A stretch of 40,987 nucleotides of DNA from JBFMFB01 sp040752115 (GTDB taxonomy: Bacteria; Pseudomonadota; Gammaproteobacteria; Burkholderiales; Sulfuricellaceae): the NCBI GenBank assembly GCA_040752115.1, contig JBFMFB010000022.1, positions 1-40,987 of the forward strand, in the 5' to 3' direction. The notes beneath the pieces are model-generated. The model made no database searches, had not been told where the DNA came from, and saw only the letters and a program-made list of their open reading frames with translations. This document shows positions 8,257 to 16,202 of the stretch, one piece after another (positions within the stretch are counted from its first letter, which is position 1; every line of letters begins with the position of its first letter). The translations under genes and the position numbers were made by a program.

Positions 8257-8306
8257 AAATAGGGTCAGACTCAATTTTGGGGATAAATTAGGGTCAGACT
8301 CGATTT
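8257..8306 (+). repeat. GGGTCAGACTCGATT repeat, two tandem right-hand copies
   Basis: AAATAGGGTCAGACTCAATT (8257-8276) is followed nine bases later by AAATTAGGGTCAGACTCGAT (8285-8304, continuing TT). Both are inverted relative to the copy at 7247-7266. Such repeats are often found near Y1-type transposase genes (from memory, not verified here), but no such gene lies between these copies. Confidence 0.8.
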
Positions 8307-8346
8307 GCTCGCCAGTGCGGCCTTCAGCCGTGCAGACCAGATCGTT

Positions 8347-8601
8347 TTACTGCAGCAGCCACTCGCCGGATTCCTTGATGTGCTGGTGCATGGCGTCCGG
8401 CGCGAGATCAAGATCGCCCGGCCAGGTGACAAAGTAGCCGTTGACATAGAGCTTGTTGAACTCTGCTGGGTCCCGCAGTTTTTCGAATACCCCGTGGTAG
8501 GCACTGGGGGCAAAACGCACCTTGCCTTCCACGCCGTCCGCAAACTTCACATGAAAGCACCCGGGTTCGATGACCCGGGCTTCGACAGCGTCCCATTCCA
8601 C
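8347..8601 (-). CDS. DUF2442 domain-containing protein
   Basis: This is an 84-residue small protein with the DUF2442 pattern (DGVEGKVRFAP, KLRDPAEFNKLYV, GDLDLAPDAM). The family is commonly encoded next to DUF4160 proteins, and the pair has been proposed as a toxin-antitoxin-like or regulatory unit; the mechanism is not established. Translation starts at GTG (8601), preceded by AAGGAG seven bases upstream. That ribosome binding site overlaps the stop codon of the broken DUF4160 gene, showing they were once one two-gene operon. Here the DUF2442 frame is intact while its partner is dead. Confidence 0.82.
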   Translation of the reverse strand: MEWDAVEARVIEPGCFHVKFADGVEGKVRFAPSAYHGVFEKLRDPAEFNKLYVNGYFVTWPGDLDLAPDAMHQHIKESGEWLLQ

Positions 8602-8612
8602 AGCTCGTCTCC

Positions 8613-8872
8613 TTATTCCAAGGGAGCAATTTCAGCGGGCTGCTGGTGTCGCTGGCACAGATCCCAGTCCTTCATCAACTCATCCCGGTGCAGCTCCGCC
8701 CAGTCCAGCACCAGTTCCAGAGCGCGGCGAGGCAGCCTGCCCTCCATCACTTCCAATGTGTGGAGTTGATGACCGCGCGATATTCCGCATACTAGGCATG
8801 GAGATGTGGCGGCGCGTGTTCGTTGAAGAACATGCGGATGATGATGCCGAAAAAGCGGCTGATGATGGGCAT
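8613..8872 (-). pseudogene. Broken DUF4160 gene
   Basis: Reading the minus strand from 8872 gives MPIISRFFGIIIRMFFNEH then APPHLHA, the classic DUF4160 start. An in-frame TAG (8792-8794) falls where the family usually has Glu or Lys before Tyr (HA-stop-YAEYRAV). Reading on, the frame is lost again near 8755. The shifted frame restores TLEVMEGRLPRRALELVLDW then AELHRDEL and ends IAPLE at 8613, the expected C-terminus. One nonsense mutation plus one frameshift make it non-functional. It lies directly upstream of the intact DUF2442 gene. Confidence 0.85.
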
Positions 8873-8916
8873 GTCAATTCCTTCCGAATCGCAGGGCAAA
8901 CGAGTAATCAGCCCCC

Positions 8917-8991
8917 ATAGGATGCGGTGACCAACGGGAACCGCATCGCTCGCGATTGATGCGGTTCGCTACGCTCACCGCATCCTACGCG
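8917..8991. repeat. REP family A, inverted pair
   Basis: Two hairpins with arms GATGCGGT/ACCGCATC (8921-8928 with 8940-8947; 8958-8965 with 8977-8984) lie head to head. The outer ends read ATAGG and CCTACGC, so the conserved head is (G)TAGG. The same hairpin flanks the RAYT transposase at 36758 and 37402. Confidence 0.85.
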
Positions 8992-9006
8992 CTAAGCATC
9001 GCCGAG

Positions 9007-9088
9007 GTAGGGCAATAGGTGATAGCCGTATTGCGCCGAATGGTTGTCGTCACATCCGGCGCAATGCCCTTCGGTTATTGTGCCTTAC
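9007..9088. repeat. REP-like family B, inverted pair (copy 1)
   Basis: GTAGGGCAATAGGTGATAGC with TATTGCGCC is followed by the mirrored CCGGCGCAATGCCCTTCGG and TTATTGTGCCTTAC. This matches the better-preserved pair at 16000-16080. It sits 16 bp after the family A pair, between the DUF4160 remnant and the murJ stop. Confidence 0.75.
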
Positions 9089-9250
9089 GCGGGTTTGCGT
9101 GGAACGGATTAAACGCTATATTTTCTTCCGCGGCAAGCATCGCTCCGAGCATCGCCACCACATCACCACCTGCACCAAGATGCTTTTTCCACCTCCCTCG
9201 CAAGGCGACCGACCGCAGCATGGTGCAGGGATGGGAATTGGGTGGGCAGC
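9089..9250. other. Non-coding stretch with no recognised feature
   Basis: This is the remainder of the 378-bp gap between the DUF4160 remnant and murJ. No convincing reading frame, hairpin with T-run or known RNA was recognised. A shared reading with a degraded accessory gene is possible but not visible. Confidence 0.4.
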
Positions 9251-10789
9251 CTATTCCGCGCCGCGCCTGACGAAATCCTTCAGCCGGACGCCGAGCAGGG
9301 TCAGGACCGCGAAATATGCGGCGGCGCCGGCAGCCACCACCCAGCCCAAGCGGAGTGCGCGGCTGGCGATCCCGCCGTGCAGCCAGGATTCATTGCTGCC
9401 CGTGGCAAGCCACAGCGTCGCCGATAGCGCAACCAGCGCAACGCCGATTTTCAGGCTGAACATTCCCCAGCCGGGCTGCGGCCGGTAGATATCGTGCCGA
9501 CGCAGGTAGTAGTAGAGAAGGCCGGCGTTGAGACAGGCGCCGAGACCGATGGCGAGCGCCAGCCCGGCGTGCTTGAGCTGCCAGATGAAGGCAAGATTCA
9601 TCAACTGGGTGGCGAGCAGCGTCGCCACGGCGATCTTCACCGGCGTCTTGATGTTCTGCCGCGCATAGAACCCCGGCGCCAGCACTTTTACCATGATCAG
9701 CCCGAGCAGTCCGACGCTGTAAGCGACCAGCGCTTCGCGCGTCATCCACACGTCATTGACGGTAAATTTGCCGTAGAAGAACAGCGTGGATATCAGCGGC
9801 ACGGCCAGCATCGCCAGCGCCACAGCCGCCGGCAGCGCGAGCAGCAGCGTCAGCCGCAGCCCCCAGTCGAGCAGCTTGGCGTATTCCTCGTTGGACTTGT
9901 CGGCGTAATGCCTGGCAAGGCTGGGCAGCAGAATGGTGCCCAGCGCCACCCCGAGCATTCCGGTCGGAAACTCCATCAGGCGGTCGGCAAAATACAGCCA
10001 CGACACGCTGCCGTCCGCCAGGAACGAAGCAAAAATGGTATTGATCAGCAGGCTGAGCTGGGCAATGGACACCCCGAACACCGCCGGCCCCATCAGCTTC
10101 ACGATCCGCCACACGCCCTCGTCGCCAAACGAGAGCCGGAAGCGCGGCAGCATGTCCAGCCGCAGCAGGAAAGGCACCTGAAACACCAGTTGCAGAACGC
10201 CGCCCAGCAGCACCCCGAGCGCGAGCGCCAGCACCGGCGGGTTGATCAGCGGGCTTGCCCACAGCGCGCACGCAATGAGGGAAATATTGAGCAGCACCGG
10301 CGTGAAGGCCGGCACGGAAAACCGGCTGTACGTGTTAAGAATGCCGCCAGCCAGCGATACCAGCGAAATGAAAAAAATGTAGGGAAAAGTGAAACGCAGC
10401 AGCTGCACCGTCAGATCGAATTTTTCGGCAGAGGCGGAAAATCCGGGAGCGCTGAAATAGATTACCGCCGGCGCGGCCACCACTCCGATGGCGGTAACCA
10501 CCAGCAATGCCAGTGCCAGCAGGCTTGCCACGTGATCCGCCAGCAGATGCGTCGCCTCGTGCCCTTGGCGGGCCTTGTACTCCGCCAGCACCGGAACGAA
10601 CGCCTGGGAAAATGCCCCCTCCGCAAAAAGACGGCGCAGCAGGTTGGGGATCTTGAAGGCGACGAAGAAAGCATCCGAATAAATCCCCGCCCCGAATACC
10701 CGGGCGATCACGGTATCGCGCACGAATCCCAGCAGGCGGGAAAGCAGGGTCATGCTGCCGACGGTGGCCAAGGCTTTCAACAGATTCAT
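9251..10789 (-). CDS. murJ: Lipid II flippase MurJ (MviN)
   Basis: MurJ moves the peptidoglycan precursor lipid II from the inner to the outer face of the cytoplasmic membrane. The 512-residue product is almost entirely hydrophobic, consistent with 14 transmembrane helices. It has the conserved N-terminal ATVGSMTLLSRLLGFVRD and NLLRRLFAEGAFSQAFVPV segments. The start at 10789 (MNLLKALATVG) is preferred because it matches the family N-terminus. A GTG at 10840 would add 17 residues, and neither start has a strong ribosome binding site. It is divergent from rpsT, a neighbour pair common in proteobacteria. Confidence 0.96.
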   Translation of the reverse strand: MNLLKALATVGSMTLLSRLLGFVRDTVIARVFGAGIYSDAFFVAFKIPNLLRRLFAEGAFSQAFVPVLAEYKARQGHEATHLLADHVASLLALALLVVTAIGVVAAPAVIYFSAPGFSASAEKFDLTVQLLRFTFPYIFFISLVSLAGGILNTYSRFSVPAFTPVLLNISLIACALWASPLINPPVLALALGVLLGGVLQLVFQVPFLLRLDMLPRFRLSFGDEGVWRIVKLMGPAVFGVSIAQLSLLINTIFASFLADGSVSWLYFADRLMEFPTGMLGVALGTILLPSLARHYADKSNEEYAKLLDWGLRLTLLLALPAAVALAMLAVPLISTLFFYGKFTVNDVWMTREALVAYSVGLLGLIMVKVLAPGFYARQNIKTPVKIAVATLLATQLMNLAFIWQLKHAGLALAIGLGACLNAGLLYYYLRRHDIYRPQPGWGMFSLKIGVALVALSATLWLATGSNESWLHGGIASRALRLGWVVAAGAAAYFAVLTLLGVRLKDFVRRGAE

Positions 10790-10891
10790 GATTCGGGGAC
10801 TGGCTGGCGGGAAAGCGGCTATGTTATAGCGTTTGGACACGGCTTTCCAGCGCCCCGGAACCCGTCTCCGCGGCTACCGGAGCACCTCTGC

Positions 10892-10920
10892 TTGCACAAT
10901 CCGGCAAAGGAAAGTATCAT
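10892..10920 (+). promoter_or_regulatory. Candidate rpsT promoter
   Basis: TTGCAC (10892-10897) and TATCAT (10915-10920) are separated by 17 bases and lie about 42 bp before the rpsT start. Spacing is ideal, and the -10 matches five of six consensus bases. Confidence 0.55.
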
Positions 10921-10961
10921 TGCCGGTTTTCTTCCCCTGCACAGAATTTTAAGGAGTTTTC

Positions 10962-11225
10962 ATGGCAAACAGCGCACAAGCCAGGAAGCGCGCACGGCAA
11001 TCGGAAAAGCAGCGCCAGCATAATGCCAGCCTGCGCTCCACGCTGCGCACCGCGATCAAGAAAGTCGCCAAGGCGATCGAAGCCGGCGACAAGGCGGCTG
11101 CCCAAACGGTATATCGGGAATCGGTCGGCGTGATCGACCGCATCGCGGACAAGAAGATCATTCACAAGAACAAGGCGGCGCGCCACAAGAGCCGGCTTTC
11201 TGCGGCCATCAAGGCACTGGCCTAA
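10962..11225 (+). CDS. rpsT: 30S ribosomal protein S20
   Basis: This is an 87-residue, very basic, helical protein that binds 16S rRNA in the small subunit. The start MANSAQARKRARQSEKQR is the standard S20 N-terminus, and the length is exactly typical. A strong AAGGAG lies seven bases before the ATG. It is a single-gene unit with its own promoter and a hairpin after the stop codon. Confidence 0.98.
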   Translation: MANSAQARKRARQSEKQRQHNASLRSTLRTAIKKVAKAIEAGDKAAAQTVYRESVGVIDRIADKKIIHKNKAARHKSRLSAAIKALA

Positions 11226-11252
11226 AAACCTCGCAGCCACACCCCAGAGAGC

Positions 11253-11276
11253 GCCGGGCATGTCTCTTTGCCCGGC
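11253..11276. terminator. Hairpin between convergent rpsT and DUF3579 gene
   Basis: GCCGGGCA and TGCCCGGC form a perfect 8-bp stem with an 8-nt loop, 27 bases after the rpsT stop and 6 bases beyond the DUF3579 stop. There is no T-run directly after it on either strand, so it may act as an mRNA end stabiliser or a weak bidirectional terminator. Confidence 0.5.
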
Positions 11277-11282
11277 CGCGCC

Positions 11283-11573
11283 TCAGCCAGCGGCGGCTTC
11301 GTCGCTGTCCAGCACCTGCAATTCGTTGTCCCGCGCGAAGGCCAGCAGGAAGTTATAGGCGCGGGCATCCACTTCCTGCAGCTTCTTGTCCACCCATACG
11401 CCCTTCACCCCGTTGACGGTAACCGGCCTGACATAGGGGGAATAGCTCATCCGGTTATCGGCGCCGACCGTGGACATCACGCCCGACAGCCGCTCGGCCC
11501 AGTCGCTGGGCCGGAAGGTTCTGCCCGACTTGGTAATGCCCTGGATGATGATTTCGGAAGAGTTGGCGCCCAT
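11283..11573 (-). CDS. DUF3579 domain-containing protein
   Basis: This 96-residue soluble protein has the DUF3579 signature (EIIIQGITKSGRTFRPSDWA, RMSYSPYVRPV, DARAYNFLLAFARDNELQV). The family is largely restricted to betaproteobacteria and relatives and is often encoded near rpsT/murJ and arginine biosynthesis genes, as here. Its function is unknown. It is convergent with rpsT and divergent from the decarboxylase gene. No ribosome binding site is evident before the start. Confidence 0.85.
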   Translation of the reverse strand: MGANSSEIIIQGITKSGRTFRPSDWAERLSGVMSTVGADNRMSYSPYVRPVTVNGVKGVWVDKKLQEVDARAYNFLLAFARDNELQVLDSDEAAAG

Positions 11574-11716
11574 AGGTAGTTCGGATTCTAGCAGACTCTC
11601 CAGCCATTGGTTAATTCCGGCGCATCAATATGCCGGATTTCTTTCGATCAGGCTCAGGCATTGCATGACCCCGCTGCCGGCGCATAAAGTATCACTTTTT
11701 AGCGGGCAGGTCATCC

Positions 11717-13693
11717 ATGCGCAAACCCGTCAGCCGCATTCTGGTGGTCAACGACGAGAAACTGGTCCTCCGGGAACTGATCAAGGGGCTTAACGCCGCG
11801 GCGAAAGCCCTGGAAAATCCGCTGGGCATAACCTTCAGCGGGGTCGTAACCGCCCGCGAGGCGCTGCGCGCGATCGAAGACGATGGCGACATCCAGGCGG
11901 TGGTGGCGGACGACACGCTCTACACCATGAAAAACAGCGGCGGTTCGCACGTCCTGCAGATGTCGGCGCTGGAACTGGTGCAGAAGATCAACCGCTTCCG
12001 CCCAGAACTCAACGTCTATATCCTGATCGACCAGGCGCAGGAAGACGAGGTCGTGGACGCGCTCTTTTCCGAGGCGGTGGACGGCTATTTCTACCGCGAA
12101 GAACGCGATTACCGCGGCATGTTCCGCATCCTCAACGCGCAGCTCCAGGAGAAGGCCCGCACCCCTTTCTACGAGCGACTAAAGAACTACGTGCTGATGG
12201 CCAAGGATGCCTGGCACACTCCCGGCCACTCGTCCGGGGATTCCTTGCGCGACAGCCCGTGGGTCGGCGATTTCCACGAATTCATGGGCGAGCACATCTT
12301 CGACGCCGATCTTTCGGTTTCGGTGCCGATCCTGGATTCGCTGCTGGAGCCGACGGGCGTCATCGCAGAGGCGCAGAACATCGCCGCCGAGGCGTTCGGC
12401 GCGCGGCGCACCTTCTTCTGCACCAACGGCACCTCCACCGCCAACAAGATCATCTTCCAGACGCTGCTGGCGCCGGGCGAAAAGCTGCTGCTCGACCGCA
12501 ACTGCCATAAGTCGGTGCATCACGGCGTCGTGCTCTCCGGCGCTCACCCGGTCTATCTCAACTCGTCGGTGAACAGGAAATACGGCATCTTCGGGCCGGT
12601 GCCCAGGCACACCATCCTCGATGCCATCGGGCAGCACCCCGACGCGCAGGCGCTGATCCTCACCTCCTGCACTTACGACGGGCTGCGCTACGATCTCGCG
12701 CCGATCATCGAGGCGGCGCACGCCAGAGGCATCAAGGTCATCATCGACGAAGCGTGGTACGGTTTCGCCCGCTTCCACCCGGCCTTCCGCCCCACCGCTC
12801 TGGAAGCCGGCGCCGATTACGCCACCCAGAGCACGCACAAGACCATGTCGGCCTTTTCACAGGCCAGCATGATTCACGTCAACGACCCCGATTTCAATCT
12901 GCACCTGTTCCGCGAAAACTTCAGCACCCATACCTCCACCAGCCCCCAGTACGCCATGATCGCCAGCCTGGACATCGCCCGCAAGCAGGCGACGATGGAG
13001 GGTTACAAGCTGCTCTCCCGCACCCTGGAGCTCGCCCGCGAGCTGCGCGCGCAGATCAATTCCACCGGCGTGTTCCGCGTGCTGGAACTGGAGGACCTGC
13101 TGCCCGCAGAAGTCGCGGACGACGGCATCCGGCTCGATCCGACCAAGGTCACGCTCGACATATCGAGCTGCGGCTACACCGTGGAGGAACTGCAGCGCGA
13201 ACTGTTCGACCGCTACAACATCCAGGTGGAGAAATCCACCTTCAACACCCTCACCCTGCTCCTGACCATCGGCACCACCCGCAGCAAAGTTTCCCGCCTC
13301 TACGATGCGCTGATGCGCATCTCGCGCGAAGGGCGCGCCCCCCGCCGGCTGTACGAGATTCCCGATATTCCGGGCTTCACCCGCCTCGAATACCTGCCGC
13401 GCGATGCCTTCTACTGCGAGGGAGAAATGGCGCCGCTTCTCGACGAAAGGGAAAAGCTCAACGCCGCGCTGGCCAACCGCGTTTCGGCCGACCAGATCGT
13501 TCCCTACCCGCCCGGCATTCCGGTGCTGGTGCCGGGGCAGGTGATCACCCTGGAAATCGTCCGGTACCTGACGGGACTGCTGCGCAGCCAGAAGCGGATC
13601 GAGCTGCACGGCATCGAATATGACGGCTACCTGCCCTGCCTGCGGGTGCTCACCGCCGCCGAGGAACGCAGGCTGAAGAGGCTGGGGAGGTAG
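11717..13693 (+). CDS. Orn/Lys/Arg decarboxylase, PLP-dependent, with receiver-like N-terminal domain
   Basis: This fold type I pyridoxal-phosphate decarboxylase removes CO2 from ornithine, lysine or arginine. The 658-residue protein has an N-terminal wing/receiver-like domain (about 5-130), a large PLP domain (about 150-430) with D344 in the VIIDEAWYG motif and Schiff-base lysine K375 in STHKTMSAFSQ, and the C-terminal domain of the group (about 480-655). It is shorter than the 710-750 residue acid-inducible enzymes of enterobacteria. Substrate cannot be read from sequence. It lies upstream of argD-argF-argG, so a link between arginine or ornithine supply and polyamine synthesis is plausible. 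The 143-bp gap upstream, shared with DUF3579, has a weak TTGCAT-18-TAAAGT promoter. Confidence 0.9.
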   Translation: MRKPVSRILVVNDEKLVLRELIKGLNAAAKALENPLGITFSGVVTAREALRAIEDDGDIQAVVADDTLYTMKNSGGSHVLQMSALELVQKINRFRPELNVYILIDQAQEDEVVDALFSEAVDGYFYREERDYRGMFRILNAQLQEKARTPFYERLKNYVLMAKDAWHTPGHSSGDSLRDSPWVGDFHEFMGEHIFDADLSVSVPILDSLLEPTGVIAEAQNIAAEAFGARRTFFCTNGTSTANKIIFQTLLAPGEKLLLDRNCHKSVHHGVVLSGAHPVYLNSSVNRKYGIFGPVPRHTILDAIGQHPDAQALILTSCTYDGLRYDLAPIIEAAHARGIKVIIDEAWYGFARFHPAFRPTALEAGADYATQSTHKTMSAFSQASMIHVNDPDFNLHLFRENFSTHTSTSPQYAMIASLDIARKQATMEGYKLLSRTLELARELRAQINSTGVFRVLELEDLLPAEVADDGIRLDPTKVTLDISSCGYTVEELQRELFDRYNIQVEKSTFNTLTLLLTIGTTRSKVSRLYDALMRISREGRAPRRLYEIPDIPGFTRLEYLPRDAFYCEGEMAPLLDEREKLNAALANRVSADQIVPYPPGIPVLVPGQVITLEIVRYLTGLLRSQKRIELHGIEYDGYLPCLRVLTAAEERRLKRLGR

Positions 13694-13792
13694 GCGAGCG
13701 GCGGAGTCGGCGGCGTGCTACAATGCGGCTTGCGGGAAACGGAAATTTAGGCTAAATATAGCGTTTTCCCCGAGCGGGATACCCAGGTAACG

Positions 13793-13829
13793 ACACACGG
13801 CGGCGCAGGCCGCCGTGTGTGTTTATTTT
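13793..13829 (+). terminator. Strong intrinsic terminator just before argD
   Basis: ACACACGGCGG (13793-13803) pairs perfectly with CCGCCGTGTGT (13810-13820) around a 6-nt loop and is followed by GTTTATTTT. It ends 16 bases before the argD start codon, so it either ends decarboxylase transcription or acts as an attenuator of argD. A candidate -10 (TACAAT) lies about 70 bp upstream. Confidence 0.8.
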
Positions 13830-13845
13830 CAGGCAAAAAAAAACA

Positions 13846-15018
13846 ATGTCGCACTTGATGAACACCTACCACAGGCTGCCGGTCGCCTTCGATCGCGGCG
13901 AAGGCGTATGGCTCTGGGACAATGCGGGCAAACGGTATCTGGACGCCGTCGCCGGCGTCGCCGTCAACGGCCTGGGGCATGCCCATCCCAGGCTGACGCG
14001 GGCGATCTGCGAGCAGGCGCAAAAGCTGATCCACACTTCCAACCTGTACGAAATCACCCGTCAGGAAGAACTGGCCGCCAGGCTCGCCACCCTGTCGGCG
14101 ATGGACCGGGTGTTCTTCTGCAACTCGGGCGCCGAAGCCAACGAAGCCGCCATCAAGCTGGCGCGGCTGCACGGGCACAACAGGGGGATCGAAACCCCGG
14201 CCATCGTCGTGATGGAAAAAAGCTTCCACGGCCGCACCATCGCAACGCTTTCGGCCACCGGGAACCGCAAGGTGCAGGCCGGATTCGAACCGCTGCTCAC
14301 GGGCTTCGTGCGCGTGCCTTACAATGACATCGCCGCGGTGGCGCAGGTAGCGGAGCACAACCAGAACATCGTCGCCATTCTGGTCGAGCCGGCGCAGGGC
14401 GAAGGCGGTGTCCAGGTGCCGCAACCCTCTTACCTCCAGGGATTGCGGGAGCTGTGCGATCGCCACGGCTGGCTGCTGATGCTGGATGAGGTCCAGACCG
14501 GAATCGGCCGTACCGGCGCCTGGTTCGCGCACCAGCATGCGGGCATCGTGCCGGATGTAATGACGCTGGCCAAAGGACTGGGCTCGGGCGTGCCGATCGG
14601 CGCCTGCATTGCCAGGGGCGAAGCGGCGGAAACGTTCAAGCCGGGCAACCACGGCTCCACTTTCGGCGGCAATCCCCTTGCCTGCGCCGCCGCGCTCGCC
14701 ACCCTGGGCGCCATGGAGGAACAGAACCTGTGCCGCCATGCTGCGGAGCTGGGCGACTTCATCCGCGAAGGTTTTGCTGCGACCCTTTCCGGCGTGCATG
14801 GGGTAGTGCAGGTGCGCGGGCTCGGACTGATGACCGGCATCGAACTCGACCGCTCCTGCGGCGACCTGGTCAGGCTCGCGCTGGCCCGGGGGCTGCTGAT
14901 CAACGTCACCGCCGACAAGGTCGTCCGCCTGCTGCCGCCGCTGGTGATGAAGCGCGAGGAAGCGCAGCAGCTGATCGAAACGTTAAGCACGCTGATCAAG
15001 GAATTCCTGGGGCAATAG
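13846..15018 (+). CDS. argD: Acetylornithine aminotransferase
   Basis: ArgD transfers the amino group from glutamate to N-acetylglutamate semialdehyde in arginine synthesis, and in many bacteria it also serves lysine synthesis. The 390-residue class III aminotransferase has FCNSGAEANEAAIK (about 91-104), D214 in LMLDEVQTGIGRTG and the PLP lysine K243 in LAKGLGSGVPIGA. The start at ATG 13846 is chosen; an upstream GTG (13819) would lie inside the terminator hairpin. A second ATG (13858) is possible. The ribosome binding site is poor, with only an A-run before the start. argF follows 34 bp later in the same direction. Confidence 0.95.
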   Translation: MSHLMNTYHRLPVAFDRGEGVWLWDNAGKRYLDAVAGVAVNGLGHAHPRLTRAICEQAQKLIHTSNLYEITRQEELAARLATLSAMDRVFFCNSGAEANEAAIKLARLHGHNRGIETPAIVVMEKSFHGRTIATLSATGNRKVQAGFEPLLTGFVRVPYNDIAAVAQVAEHNQNIVAILVEPAQGEGGVQVPQPSYLQGLRELCDRHGWLLMLDEVQTGIGRTGAWFAHQHAGIVPDVMTLAKGLGSGVPIGACIARGEAAETFKPGNHGSTFGGNPLACAAALATLGAMEEQNLCRHAAELGDFIREGFAATLSGVHGVVQVRGLGLMTGIELDRSCGDLVRLALARGLLINVTADKVVRLLPPLVMKREEAQQLIETLSTLIKEFLGQ

Positions 15019-15052
15019 CACACCGCGCGGGGTTCCGATACAACGAGGTTTT

Positions 15053-15979
15053 ATGCAAGCCAAGCATTTTCTGCAACTGAAGGATTTCGAGCTTCCCGAA
15101 TTCGAGCATCTGTTCAAGCGCGCCCGTACCATGAAGCAGCGCCTGGGCAAGGGCGAGCTCTATCAGCCTTTGCGCGCCAGGACGCTGGCGATGATCTTCG
15201 AGAAAAACTCGACCCGCACCCGGGTCTCGTTCGAAGTCGGCATGAACCAGCTGGGCGGCTCGGCCATGTTCCTCTCCCCGCGCGACACCCAGCTTGGGCG
15301 CGGCGAACCGATCGAGGACGTGGCCGAGGTCATCTCCCGCATGGTGGACATCGTCATGATCCGCACCTTCGAGCAGGACATCATCGAGCGCTTCGCCGCC
15401 CACTCGCGCGTGCCGGTCATCAACGGCCTGACCGACGAATACCATCCGTGCCAGATCCTGGCCGACATCTTCACCTACCAGGAAAAGCGCGGCTCTATCC
15501 GCGGCAAGACCGTGGCCTGGGTGGGCGACAGCAACAACGTCTGCAACTCCTGGCTGCAGGCCGCCAAGATCTTCGATTTCAACTTCCACGTCTCCACCCC
15601 GCCCGGCTACGAACTCGAGCCCGAGCGCGGCGAAAGCTACGAAAGCATGCATCTGGAATGCTTCGAAGATCCGCACGACGCCGTGCGCGATGCCGACCTC
15701 GTCACCACCGACGTATGGACCAGCATGGGTTACGAGGACGAAACCGAAGAGCGCAAGCAGGATTTCGCCGATTTCCGCGTGGACCGGGAGATGATGGCGC
15801 TGGCCAAACCCGATGCGCTGTTCATGCACTGCCTTCCCGCCCACCGCGGCGAAGAGGTCGAAGCCGAAGTGATCGACGGCCCCCAAAGCGTGGTCTGGGA
15901 CGAGGCAGAAAACAGGCTGCATACCCAAAAGGCGTTATTGGAATACCTGCTGCTGGGAAAGATCAAGGAAACCAGCTAA
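15053..15979 (+). CDS. argF: Ornithine carbamoyltransferase
   Basis: ArgF condenses ornithine with carbamoyl phosphate to citrulline. The 308-residue protein has the carbamoyl-phosphate site STRTR (53-57), HPCQ (131-134) and the ornithine-binding FMHCLPAHRGEEV segment. A short GAGG lies before the ATG. It is probably co-transcribed with argD (34 bp gap). The 223-bp gap to argG holds two repeat families. Confidence 0.97.
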   Translation: MQAKHFLQLKDFELPEFEHLFKRARTMKQRLGKGELYQPLRARTLAMIFEKNSTRTRVSFEVGMNQLGGSAMFLSPRDTQLGRGEPIEDVAEVISRMVDIVMIRTFEQDIIERFAAHSRVPVINGLTDEYHPCQILADIFTYQEKRGSIRGKTVAWVGDSNNVCNSWLQAAKIFDFNFHVSTPPGYELEPERGESYESMHLECFEDPHDAVRDADLVTTDVWTSMGYEDETEERKQDFADFRVDREMMALAKPDALFMHCLPAHRGEEVEAEVIDGPQSVVWDEAENRLHTQKALLEYLLLGKIKETS

Positions 15980-15999
15980 GGCACGGCGCAGCGGCGAGG

Positions 16000-16080
16000 G
16001 TAGGGCGCCAATAAGCGAAGCGCATTGCGCCGCATGGAATTGACATCCGGCGCATTACGCCTCCGGCTAATGCGCCCTAC
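16000..16080. repeat. REP-like family B, inverted pair (copy 2)
   Basis: GTAGGGCGCCAATAAGCGAA plus GCGCATTGCGCCG (16000-16032) is mirrored by CCGGCGCATTACGCCTCCGG plus CTAATGCGCCCTAC (16047-16080). Each half is a hairpin with a GTAGG head. It lies between argF and argG. Confidence 0.85.
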
Positions 16081-16100
16081 GGTCTCTGGAACAACCCTAT

Positions 16101-16177
16101 AACCGCCAAGACGCCAAGGGCGCCAAGAAATTCAAGATCCCGGATTTCACTTGGCATTCTTGGCGTCTTGGCGGTTA
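16101..16177. repeat. Short-period palindromic repeat, GCCAAG family
   Basis: CGCCAAG recurs every 9 bases on the left arm (16104-16129), and CTTGGC(G) recurs on the right arm (16150-16173), making one long imperfect hairpin that starts AACCGCC and ends GGCGGTT. It lies between argF and argG, directly after the family B REP pair. Confidence 0.85.
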
Positions 16178-16202
16178 GCAATTCTTTAAGCAAGAGAACA
16201 TC

